Program-made: the position numbers and the translations under genes
Source of the DNA: Pyropia yezoensis
Lineage: Eukaryota; Rhodophyta; Bangiophyceae; Bangiales; Bangiaceae
NCBI GenBank assembly: GCA_009829735.1
Contig: CM020620.1
Span: forward strand, 12,955,420 to 13,019,419
Reading direction: 5' to 3'
DNA length: 64,000 bases
In this document: in pieces, positions 1-8,355 of the stretch
How positions within the stretch are numbered: the first letter of the stretch is position 1
How the letters are laid out: the number at the start of each line of letters is the position of its first letter
The notes under the pieces: model-generated
The model's input: only the letters and a program-made list of their open reading frames with translations
Databases searched by the model: none
What the model was told of the DNA's origin: nothing

Positions 1-1053
1 GGCCGGGTGGAGGGCGATGTGAAAGCAAGAGGTCAGTACCGCATAACGTCGCTCAACGTCCTTACGCAGCGCCTCCTGGAGGCGATTGAAGGTCTTCTGC
101 TTGTATGTGACAGCCCGTCCATTCGAGCAAATGGAAAAGGCGTAGTGCGGGTAAATGCCGTCAACCAGGTCATAGGAAAGCGTGCGCGTGTGGCCGTTGA
201 TAGTGAAGGGCTTGCTACGGGGCGGCCAATCCCCCGCAGTGATATCCTGGTAGAGCGGAGACTGCTGCATAACATTGAGGTCATTCATACTGCCCGGGCA
301 GCCGACAAACAGGTGCCAGATATACAGGTCCTCGTCACAAACGGCCTCCATGACAACTGCCCGACACCCCTTCCTGTTCTGGTACAGCCCAGCCTGCCCC
401 TTCGGACAGTTCTTCCACTCCCACGGGGAACAGTCCAGCGATCCAATTCAGCCCGGCATGCCCCTATCCACGTTCCTCTTCAGCAGCACGTCCAGCTCGG
501 CATCGTTGGGTGGGCGCAGGTACTCGCCTCCAAACTCATTACCAAGAAAAACAACCAGCTTCTTCACAGAAATCTCGATCGTGGTGGAAGAAATGCGGCG
601 GTACTCGTCGGCACGGTCAGTGGCTTCCCCATACCCCAGCACTCGGAAAGCGGCAACCATCTTCTGCAGCGGGTGGGCCTGCAGTTGGCCGGTTGCGTTG
701 ACCGTCTGCGCCCACCACGGGCGGTCCTTCAAAGCTCGATACACGCGGACAAACACAGCGCGAGGGACGCGAAAGCGACGCTCAAAATCGGCCTCCGAGT
801 ACACAGGGGGGGCACCATTCACACCAAAATAGTCACGTAAGATACAAAACATGCCAAACGCAAAGTCCCGTGGCTTGTTCTGCCGGCCCCGCGCAGATCC
901 GCGGTACCTCAGCCACTTTCCACGGTGGGTCGCGCGCACACGGCGGCGATAACGCCGCAGAACGGAAAGGTGGGCAGCAACGGCCGAGGCCGCCTCAATG
1001 TCCTCCTGGTCCCGCATCAGTCCGCAAAAGTCCAGATCAAGCTCCTCCACCAT
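1..1053 (-). pseudogene. PIF/Harbinger-type transposase (plant transposon protein family), nonsense-mutated, 3' end outside window
   Basis: The minus strand reads from an ATG at 1053 (MVEELDLDFCG) for 201 codons to a TGA at 448-450. The same frame then continues open to base 1. Past the stop come GSLDCS with WEWKNCP (first catalytic Asp), PGSMNDLNVM (second Asp) and DVERRYAVL (Glu). This is the order of the DDE nuclease of the plant transposon protein branch of PIF/Harbinger, whose enzyme cuts and pastes the element DNA. The TGA falls at the position before IGSLD, just ahead of the first catalytic Asp, so the reading without suppression has no nuclease. The N-terminal 200 residues (FERRFRVPRAVFVRVYRAL) match the usual helical region ahead of the DDE fold. 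The C-terminus lies left of the window. I see no second indel. It differs clearly from the transposase at 5234-6508. Confidence 0.85.
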
Positions 1054-3933
1054 GCCGGCGGGTACACAGATCTATTGGCGGGGGGTTGAAGGAGCTAATG
1101 GCGGGCGTAGGGACGCAGGTGACGACGATGGTGGGCGTGACGACGACGACGATGAGCGTGGCGGCGGTGGCGACGGCGGTAGACGTGGTTGGCCACCCCC
1201 CCAGGAATCGGCCCCACGGCCAGTGTCGCAACGGACACGCCGCGCCCCCCGCCCCCCGACCCCCCAGAACATGCTTGCAGAAGGCGGTCGGGTGGCCAGA
1301 GCACGCCAGCACATTCCTATCCTCGCGTCGGCCAATCAAGGGCAAGAAATCGGGCAAACGTTGTGCCCCCTGTCCTCCCCCCTCATCCAGTCGCCACACG
1401 GGCGCGATGCGGTCGGGCCCCTGCACGCTCATCCGCCAGCAGCAAGAAAACACTGTTGGCAGGGGGAGGCGGCTCGGCGGCCGTTCCGAGGCTTTCCCGC
1501 CTGCATCAATTTACCCAATCAGCGGGCGGCAATCACTGCCGCGCCGCCGCCCCTCCACTCCAGGTGCCAATTCCACGCAGTTCGCGAGGGGAGGGCGCTT
1601 TCGCTATCGCTGCCGGAAATCAACGGTTCCAGGGGGAATGGAAACAAAGCACGCACGTGTTGTCATGAGACCGCGGTGTGGATTGCCGCCGGCATCAACC
1701 ATGTCCCGTCGGGATAGCCGGCATGCGCTTCGGCACACGAGGGCGATATCACTTCAAAAAGCCGACGGCGGGGCGCATCAAGCGCCAGTCGGGAAGCGTT
1801 CGTCGGGCGACGCGCACGCGATCGTCTACGTCTAGAAAGGTATTCAGAAAATTGCCACGCGGCACGCTACGGACTCTCCAGATCGCCTGCCAGAGGGCCT
1901 CGAGAATGGGGAATGGTCTTGGTCCTCCCCCATTTCTGAAAGAAATGAAGCGGGACCAAGACCAACCCCCATTCCTTAATCTCAATGGACAAGGAGTTAC
2001 CGTCGGTCGGGTAAATGAGTTCAAAACGCTTGCAATAGTCTTGGGGTCCCAGTGTTGCTACAGGCACCCGACCAACCCGTTCATTGCCGAATCGACCACA
2101 TTTGCGTCATAATGGGGTGGCTTCGGGGGCAATTTTCTACCACGTGTACATATTCGGTTTGGGTTTGCTGTTGAAGGGCGTGCCCTTATTGTGCATCCCC
2201 CAAAAAGTAGACGTGTCGCAGTCGTGAATGTGCATTTCGTGTGCACCACAAGGCTGATACATGCATAGCATCTGTAAGTTTCGGGGCAAGTCCTGAGCAC
2301 ACGTGCACAATGGGAGACTCTCATTCGCTCCACATTGGTGATCAAGAGATGACTTCATGCGCCAATCCCGTATCCTTGCACGAGCATCGGAACATTGCGA
2401 AATAGGAAGAAGGCTGTGGACCAGATCAGGCCGCATCCGAGCAGTCAGGCAGTGTAGTGCTCCGTTTACGTCTGTCCCGGGGCCAAAAGAACACGAAGAC
2501 TAACGGCAGCGCGACACAAGCTCGCATTGTGTGGCTTGGAATCCCCCTCCGGTCCAACAGGCAGAAAATCGCCTCGCATGCAGGCCGACCATGCACCAGT
2601 TCCTGCCGCAGTCGTGCACCTGATCACGACCACGGGCTGGGCGGGCTGCGGGGCTTCAGTGATGTTTGTGTGGCCAGCAGTAGCAGAAATGTGTGCTGAC
2701 AGACCGGCAGAAAATCAGTCGCGGCCGAGATCGCGAGGCCTTCTGTTCTTGCGCCGCCAGGCCCGCAGGGGCCCCCTGGAGGGCGCCTGGGATGCAGGTG
2801 CTTCTTCGGACGTTGCGTGATGCCTCCCAGTGCTTGATTGGCAATTAAAAAAAAAATGATTTCACATCTATCCGATGCACGCATGTACATCCTTGTGAAC
2901 AGAAATAAGAGAAGACTAGCCAAATTGAATTGCCCGCCAGACGAGAATCTGTCCTCGTCGAAGCATCGCTCGCCCCAGTGCTGAGATCGCGTGGAGCCGA
3001 GATGCGTTCGTGCAGCTGCTGCAAAAGAGTCCTACGGCGCCTGGCTCGAGCGACCCGATTCTGATGTGCTTTTGTGCGCTGTGAGGCCGGCAGTGAAGAG
3101 AGAGGGCCCCATTGCCTTTTTGGCGTTTCGTGATGCCATCAGCACAGTGAGCGTTTGCGCATTGGGGCATGCCATTTGCTGTTCTTCTCTCACCCAGAGA
3201 GAGCACTCCGACATGTTGACCACAAATAAAATACGTGACATTGTTTACGCAATGGAAGTTTACACTACAGATATAAGAATATACTAATGGTATAATTTGC
3301 AAAACGCCACTTGCCCGGTGCAAGAGATTCCTGGGTGGGGCAGATGTCCCCTTGAGCACGGGTGGGGTACTGCCGGGTAGGTATGCGCCCTGGCGTACCT
3401 GGAGGTGGCTTCACTAGGTTGACTCACACATCGGAAACGGTGGCGATTCTGTGCCAGGACGGGCACCCCATATGAATGAATTCCCCTTTGCGTCGCCAGG
3501 TCCTCCTGGACTTATGGAGCCCCTTCCGGAAGATTCTGAATCGGGGCGGGTGTGGGAACAGTCCACGGCGGTGCACGGCGCAACGTGAAGGGCCTGCGCT
3601 GCTGGCAGCAGGTCGGCGCGCCGGCGCGAGCCCTGAGGTGCACCGGGACGCCCGTGCGTGCGTCTTGTCCCCCCCGGGCAGCAGCGTGGCAGCACGCGCC
3701 TTTTGCTGCATAGAGACCCACGCGCATGCGTGTGGTGTGCACCGGTGGCGACTCGATCCACCCCGTGCCTCGACATCTGCACTTCCGCGTTCCTCCCCCC
3801 TCACATTTGCTTCTGTTCCTCTCCCCCCCCCGCTTTTCACAAGCCCCAGCGAGTTGGCAAGAGCACCTGCCACCCGCATTGCCCTTCCCGTCCGCCCCCC
3901 TCTGCCCTCCACTTCTGCTCTTTGTGCGCGCCA
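1054..3933. other. Non-coding or unassigned stretch between two Harbinger elements
   Basis: Both strands have several open frames (for example plus 870-1835), but they are Arg/Pro/Gly/Ser-rich, mutually overlapping and carry no recognisable motif, as expected of shadows in GC-rich DNA. From about 2,100 to 3,400 the composition is more balanced, with a run of A at 2846-2856. Apart from the hairpin at 1904-1975, listed separately, I see no gene, repeat array or transposon end here. The 3.4-3.93 kb part is probably the 5' flank of the gene starting at 3934. Confidence 0.5.
1904..1975. repeat. Long imperfect inverted repeat able to form a ~72-nt hairpin
   Basis: Left arm 1904-1925 and right arm 1953-1975 are complementary except for a few positions. 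The shared core is GGTCTTGGTCC against GGACCAAGACC, followed by AATGGGG-like ends. A second nested stem lies inside: CATTTCT (1931-1937), loop GAA, AGAAATG (1941-1947). The whole folds as a two-tier hairpin of about 72 nt, in the size range of a microRNA precursor or a very small foldback element. No target-site duplication is visible. Confidence 0.65.
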
Positions 3934-5205
3934 ATGGAGCCGAGCGTGCCGGCTGCCGGCAGCCCGCCGCCGGTTGCTGGTCCTACTTCCGACCAAGGCG
4001 CTACCGCTGCCGTGCGGCCGAGTGGAGCTCCCGAAGGACCGAGGGATGTGTCAGAGGGTCGCGGCGAGCAGCGTGGTGATCCGTCGGAGGGGTTTATTGT
4101 CGCAAAGAGCTCGTCGACCTGTTTTTACCCTTTTGTTCGTGTTGGTATCGTGAAGTTATGGCATGACACTGTACACGCTCGTGCCCAACGACACAGGAGT
4201 CGGGGCGTGTCCAAGCGGCTGCAAGTGTCGTCCATCTCGGCCCACCTAGTAAATACGAATGCCTGGGTACGTCGCCTGCGCGTGGACGGCAAGCCCATCG
4301 ACAAGACCGCGGTGTCCCGCGTGATCACGAAGGCCGTGGCACTGTACAACGCTGCCAACACCATCCGGCACCACAACACGGGGCGGTCCGCGGACAATGT
4401 CGCGGAGAAGGTCAAGGAGCGGGTGACCGCGCAGAGCAAGTCGTGGCGGATGGACTTTGCTGACGCGTCCAAAATATTGGACTTGGTCACTGACACGCAG
4501 CCTCTCGTTGAAGGAGTGCAACGTGTCTCTCCGCCTTTCGGGGGCAGCCCCCCTGACGACGGACCAGATGGCTCGGCGGCGAGCAGCACGCAGCCGGTTG
4601 AGACGCTGCCCGGCGACGCGGGTCCGGCCTACAGCGGCCGTGTCGGTACCGCATCGGATGAGGACGGCGGAGGGGAAGAGAGCGCGGAGGATGGGGGCAG
4701 CGGTTGCGGGCCGCGTGCGCCCGGCCCAATCGCCCCCCCCCGCGCTGAAGACGGTACCAGTGCCGGCGTGGCTGACGGCCCAACCAGCCCGGTGGCCAGC
4801 GCCGCGAGCGCGTCCGAGGACGGTGACGCCGGCCCGTCTGCCGCCCCAAGTGCCCGCCCTGAGGCGACCCCCTCGGCGGCGAAAAGTGCTCCTGGTCGTC
4901 GCGCGCCAGGTGCAGGGGTCAGCCCACCCGGCGCGAGCGGGCGGTCACGCCGTGCAGCCGTCGCTGACGCAGCCCTGGAGGCGGCCATGCCCGGAGGTGC
5001 CGAGCTGATGCGCTCCCTGGCGTCGTCGCTCAATGATGGCGCGCGCCGTTTCGACGAGAAGCAGAAAACAAAGCGCCTCAAGACGGCCGAGGCTGAGCGG
5101 ACCAAGCGCGTGGCGCTGCTGATGGCTGCCATCGAGAAGCAACCGGGTAATGAGACACTGCTCGAGTTGTTGGTGGCTACCATGACGGGCTCGGAGCCGT
5201 CGTGA
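3934..5205 (+). CDS. Harbinger-associated second ORF, putative DNA-binding accessory protein (423 aa)
   Basis: I chose the ATG at 3934 (GCGCCAATGG, Kozak-like). The frame is open upstream to 3658, but that part is Pro/Cys-rich and looks like leader. Roughly: residues 1-50 are Pro/Gly/Ala-rich; 50-190 form a globular, Arg/Lys-rich region (FVRVGIVKLWHDTVHAR, NTNAWVRRLRVDGKPIDK); 190-330 are an acidic, Pro/Ala/Gly-rich linker; and the last 90 residues are predicted helical and charged (SLNDGARRFDEKQKTKRLK). Autonomous PIF/Harbinger elements usually encode a second, often Myb/SANT-like protein that brings the transposase to the nucleus and the ends. The position beside an intact transposase suggests that job here. 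I do not see a clear SANT signature, so the family is unassigned. The stop is 28 bp from the stop of the convergent transposase gene. Confidence 0.55.
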   Translation: MEPSVPAAGSPPPVAGPTSDQGATAAVRPSGAPEGPRDVSEGRGEQRGDPSEGFIVAKSSSTCFYPFVRVGIVKLWHDTVHARAQRHRSRGVSKRLQVSSISAHLVNTNAWVRRLRVDGKPIDKTAVSRVITKAVALYNAANTIRHHNTGRSADNVAEKVKERVTAQSKSWRMDFADASKILDLVTDTQPLVEGVQRVSPPFGGSPPDDGPDGSAASSTQPVETLPGDAGPAYSGRVGTASDEDGGGEESAEDGGSGCGPRAPGPIAPPRAEDGTSAGVADGPTSPVASAASASEDGDAGPSAAPSARPEATPSAAKSAPGRRAPGAGVSPPGASGRSRRAAVADAALEAAMPGGAELMRSLASSLNDGARRFDEKQKTKRLKTAEAERTKRVALLMAAIEKQPGNETLLELLVATMTGSEPS

Positions 5206-5233
5206 GCGTCTCCTTGCGTGTTTATCTTTTGCA

Positions 5234-6508
5234 TCACAGGCTCTCTCTGTAAATTCCCGCCTCTTTCATGAACTCGCAGACCTTGACGAGCACTTCTTGC
5301 CTACGCGTCCGAGCACCCGCCATTGGGGACAGAGTAGATTCGGGAGAGGGATCCGCGCCGGGCGGTAAAGGGAACCCGTCACCCTTCTCCAGGCACACGT
5401 TGTGCAATACAACGCAAGCCATGATCCAAGCCAACGCGAAGGAGAACTGCTTGTCCGTCGACAGCGCCAAGCGCAGCTCCTTCAAGCTGCCCCAACGTCC
5501 CTTCAGAATGCCAATCGCGTGCTCGGATTCTACCCGCATTCGAGCAAGTTGATAGTTGAAGTTTCGGTCCGCCGCGCCCGTAATTTCCGGTTCCTTGAAC
5601 GGTCTAATCAGGTTCCGTGAGTACAGCATCCCCTTATCGCCTAGCAGATATTGCCCGACGGTGAAATACAAATTTGGACGGCGATGCCACGCCGCCAAGG
5701 ACTGCACGAACGTGTCCGGGGCCGCCCCGGTACAGCCCAGAACGACGTTAGTGATGTAGCCGTCCCAATCACAGATAACAAGACCGCTCAAGCTGTACCT
5801 TTGCTTGCGGTCATAGTAGGTCCATGGCTGCATCGCAGGCTGATAAGCGAGGGGAAACGTCGTACCGTCCGCCGCACCAATCCAGTGGTCGAAGCCGAAC
5901 TTGTGTGATGCCCGCGCGGACAGCTCTAATCGACGTTGCGCGGTTGGCCACTTGACGTAGTGAGGTGCGACAGCGCACAGCGCCCGGACAACACGACGGG
6001 TACACTTCACCACCGCCCCAACGGAAATGCCGAACAGATCCGCGACAGCTTCGACAGAGCACGCGTTCCCGTAGTGTCCCAAGCGGTAAAGGGTAACGGC
6101 GAGCTGCACCTCCAAGCTCAAATGATGTTGACCACGTGAGCTAAAAAAGGGGGCGCAGGCTGGAGACTGCAGAACTCCGTGTATGGCGTGGAACGTCGCC
6201 CTGTCCATACGAAAAAACCCGCGGAAGCGCTCCTCGGACGCATGTTGGAGGGTCCACCGGAACCAGGCGTCCGACTTGGGCACCCCACCACGGTCTCGTT
6301 GCAGGTACCGAGTCGCTCTGGTGCGGCGCAGAGCGGTCCACGACAGAGCCCAGCCGAGATGCAAGGCTGTTTTAGCCAGGCGCCTACTCCTAGGCAGCAG
6401 ATCTCCCTTGTCCAGGGCGCCGACCTCCAGCGCCGCGAGCAATAAAGAAAAAAGGAAAACTCGCTGACGCAGCGTGGACAGGACGCGTTTTCGCGTCCGT
6501 CGGCCCAT
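5234..6508 (-). CDS. HARBI1-like PIF/Harbinger DDE transposase (424 aa), intact
   Basis: An uninterrupted minus-strand frame of 424 codons runs from the ATG at 6508. A helix-turn-helix-like segment lies near residues 150-178 (SVEAVADLFGISVGAVV). The DDE_Tnp_4 nuclease follows: first Asp near 214 (GAADGTTFPLAY), second Asp near 291 (YLLGDKGML), and Glu near 327-329 (RVESEHAIGILKGRWG). After these comes the usual ALAWIMACVVLHN helix. The length is normal for the family and no key residue is missing, so it could be active. The protein should cut the element ends in the nucleus and join them into a 3-bp target. Only 28 bp separate its stop from that of the accessory gene at 3934-5205 on the other strand. 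Confidence 0.9.
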   Translation of the reverse strand: MGRRTRKRVLSTLRQRVFLFSLLLAALEVGALDKGDLLPRSRRLAKTALHLGWALSWTALRRTRATRYLQRDRGGVPKSDAWFRWTLQHASEERFRGFFRMDRATFHAIHGVLQSPACAPFFSSRGQHHLSLEVQLAVTLYRLGHYGNACSVEAVADLFGISVGAVVKCTRRVVRALCAVAPHYVKWPTAQRRLELSARASHKFGFDHWIGAADGTTFPLAYQPAMQPWTYYDRKQRYSLSGLVICDWDGYITNVVLGCTGAAPDTFVQSLAAWHRRPNLYFTVGQYLLGDKGMLYSRNLIRPFKEPEITGAADRNFNYQLARMRVESEHAIGILKGRWGSLKELRLALSTDKQFSFALAWIMACVVLHNVCLEKGDGFPLPPGADPSPESTLSPMAGARTRRQEVLVKVCEFMKEAGIYRESL

Positions 6509-7254
6509 CTCAGGATCGACTTGTGCGGTGGTAGATAACTAATGCGGTGAGGGGGGGGGGGGGCAAGGCAGGGGCGGCAGGAGGAGGGAGGAAGGGCAGG
6601 GTTGGCAGGTGGAGTCTGGCCTGGAGGGAAGGGCGAGCAGTCAGGGCGGACACCGTTTGTGCAAATGGGCGCTGGCACGGCAGCGACCAGATGACGTCAG
6701 CTGGTTGCGAAAGCGGCGCTCAGAATCGCTTGTGCGCTGCGGAACTGTGAGTGCCAGGGGGTCACGCGGAGGCGATTCTAGACGTCGCGCTCCGTTGCCT
6801 GGAGTTCATTGAGGTGATTTGGTATTTCGTTTCAACTTACATTTCTGCTCGCGATGGAACCGTAGAATCGCCTCTCCTGGGTGGCTATTCTTGGACCAGT
6901 GAAACAGCCTACTGCTGGGAGATCGCTGCCACTTCAGCCCTCCGCGAAGCGTTTCGTGGCCGTCTTGAAAGCGGTTTCTGCGCGGATTAGACGTCGGTTA
7001 CCGTGTGACGCAACCAGGCGCTCGTCTGGCCGCGCACTTAAGCGAAAGTTCCGTTGCCCTTGCCTCCACCCCGTTAAAAGAGAACCTTGAATGAAATTCG
7101 AGCCTAAGGAATATTTCGGAATTCAAAAAACCAACCACAGGGGTCCAGTCGCCGTCCGCGGGCGATCTGGTCTCTTGGATCAGTCCCCAGACCAAACCGA
7201 CTTCTGCTCATCGGGTGACAGTGCTCACCTGGAGCCTTCTTGCTTCAAGCAACC
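6509..7254. other. Unassigned spacer with G-run and a 12-bp inverted repeat
   Basis: This is the likely 5' flank of the Harbinger transposase followed by AT-richer DNA. It contains a run of about 14 G (near 6549-6562). It also has a perfect inverted pair, GAGGCGATTCTA at 6769-6780 and TAGAATCGCCTC at 6863-6874, 106 bp from end to end. No matching direct repeat borders the pair. I see no credible gene. Confidence 0.5.
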
Positions 7255-8355
7255 ATGTCTCTTGTTGATATTCGATGGCAGGTAGTCGAGAACTGGCGCC
7301 GCGGAAAGTCATGGGCGTCCATCATGGAGCACGCTGGATGCAGCCTCGCAGCTGCAAAAAAGTGGTGGGCAAATTACGAGGGCCACGGCTCCCCATGGAA
7401 CGGTGATGTCATCCAAAACAAGCACGCCGACGCTGCGGTTTTCAATCCTGAGTTTTTACGGTTCTGGATACCCTGGTGGGCTCGCACCCGGGAATGTTTC
7501 TTTGGGAAATGGAGGCAATATTACAAAAGCTGGCGGACTTGCCTGGCTGAAGGCAAGTCCGCCAGCAGAGCTGGCCCGTGTCGACAACAACTTTATCCCG
7601 GATGCTGAAAAAGAGTGGATTCTCGGTTAAGGAGGTCGAGCGACTGGCGCTGGAGTGGTCACACGCTTTGAGGGTGGCGTTTTGTCGGCTGTACTGTTAA
7701 TTCCCAGATCGCTACATCGTCGTCCTCGATGAAACGCGCGTGGCCGGTCCGGCCATGGTGCGGCGGCGCGGATGGGAGCCCATTGGTCGACTACTGGAAG
7801 CGCTAGCGCCAGGCCCTCGGGCCCGAGCGCGCTTTTCATCCACTGTGGCCATATCATATACTCGTGGAATTTTTGGAGCTATTTGTTAACGAGATAGCCC
7901 CTGCATTGACTGGTGATGACTTCGTTATGTTTTCTACGAGCCTTCTGTCACGAATGAATGCGTGTCACCCTGGCCTGCCTTGAGCACAGCAGCCGAATGA
8001 TTGCGTGGTAGTGTACGACAACGCCTCAGTTCACACTGCGCTTGCGGATGAACTTTTTGAGGCAAACGGGGTCGCTCGTGTCCGTCTCTCCCCGTACTTA
8101 CCGGATTACTCTGCCATTGAGCCTGTCTTTAAGGACTACAAGCACGAAGTGCGCAGCTTGGTATATTGGCATCCGCTGCTTCCTGGTCGTATTGCTCATG
8201 TTCTTGGCTTTTCTTCTCTTTCTTTGTCATCTATACAAGGCCATTTTCGCGAGGCCCCTCGGCAGGTCCTGCGCAACCTTCCCGAGATAACTGGGGACGA
8301 GATTCCATTCGAGGGCGTCTTTCCGTCTCTCCACGATCAGCTGGGGGCACCTTGA
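7255..8355 (+). pseudogene. Tc1/mariner (IS630-like) transposase relic
   Basis: It begins MSLVDIRWQVVENWRRGKSW (7255), a typical N-terminal helix-turn-helix. The frame then shifts near 7455. The next segment (HPGMFLWEMEAILQKLA, then TTTLSRMLKKSGFSVKEV) is the second HTH half and carries a TGA at 7548-7550 and a TAA at 7698-7700. Still in that frame, VVLDETRV with RRRGWEPIGR gives the first catalytic Asp of the DDE_3 fold. A TAA follows at 7887-7889 and the frame shifts again. From about 8005 VVYDNASVH supplies the second Asp and LPDYSAIEPVFKDYKHEV the third acidic residue. The gene is thus complete in outline but dead, with two frameshifts and three stops. The first TGA sits in the loop of a perfect 16-bp hairpin (7529-7566). 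No TIRs were found. Confidence 0.85.
7529..7566. repeat. Perfect 16-bp-stem hairpin inside the Tc1/mariner relic
   Basis: Arms 7529-7544 and 7551-7566 are exact complements, beginning GCTGGCGGACTTGCCT, with a 6-nt loop GGCTGA. It interrupts the transposase between the two HTH parts, and its loop holds the in-frame TGA. This looks like a short inverted duplication made by template switching in an older coding sequence. Confidence 0.85.

Larger units (their letters stand above)
3934..6508. mobile_element. Two-gene PIF/Harbinger transposon core (termini not resolved)
   Basis: The accessory ORF and transposase are arranged tail to tail, the standard gene pair of autonomous Harbinger elements. 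The true ends should lie in about 3.3-3.9 kb and 6.5-7.1 kb. I compared these flanks and found only a weak 9-bp match (GCGATTCTG at 3443-3451 and its complement at 6721-6729), not enough to call TIRs. Coordinates here cover only the coding core. Confidence 0.7.

Noticed and set aside
7-840. Long plus-strand frame of 277 codons
   Set aside because: It is the exact antisense of the Harbinger-type transposase, whose DDE motifs are unmistakable on the minus strand.
870-1835. Plus-strand frame of 321 codons
   Set aside because: Arg/Pro/Gly-rich with no motif, overlapping other equally long frames; expected in GC-rich DNA.
3442-6729. GCGATTCTG as Harbinger TIRs
   Set aside because: Only nine bases match, the positions do not give equal ends, and no 3-bp duplication fits.
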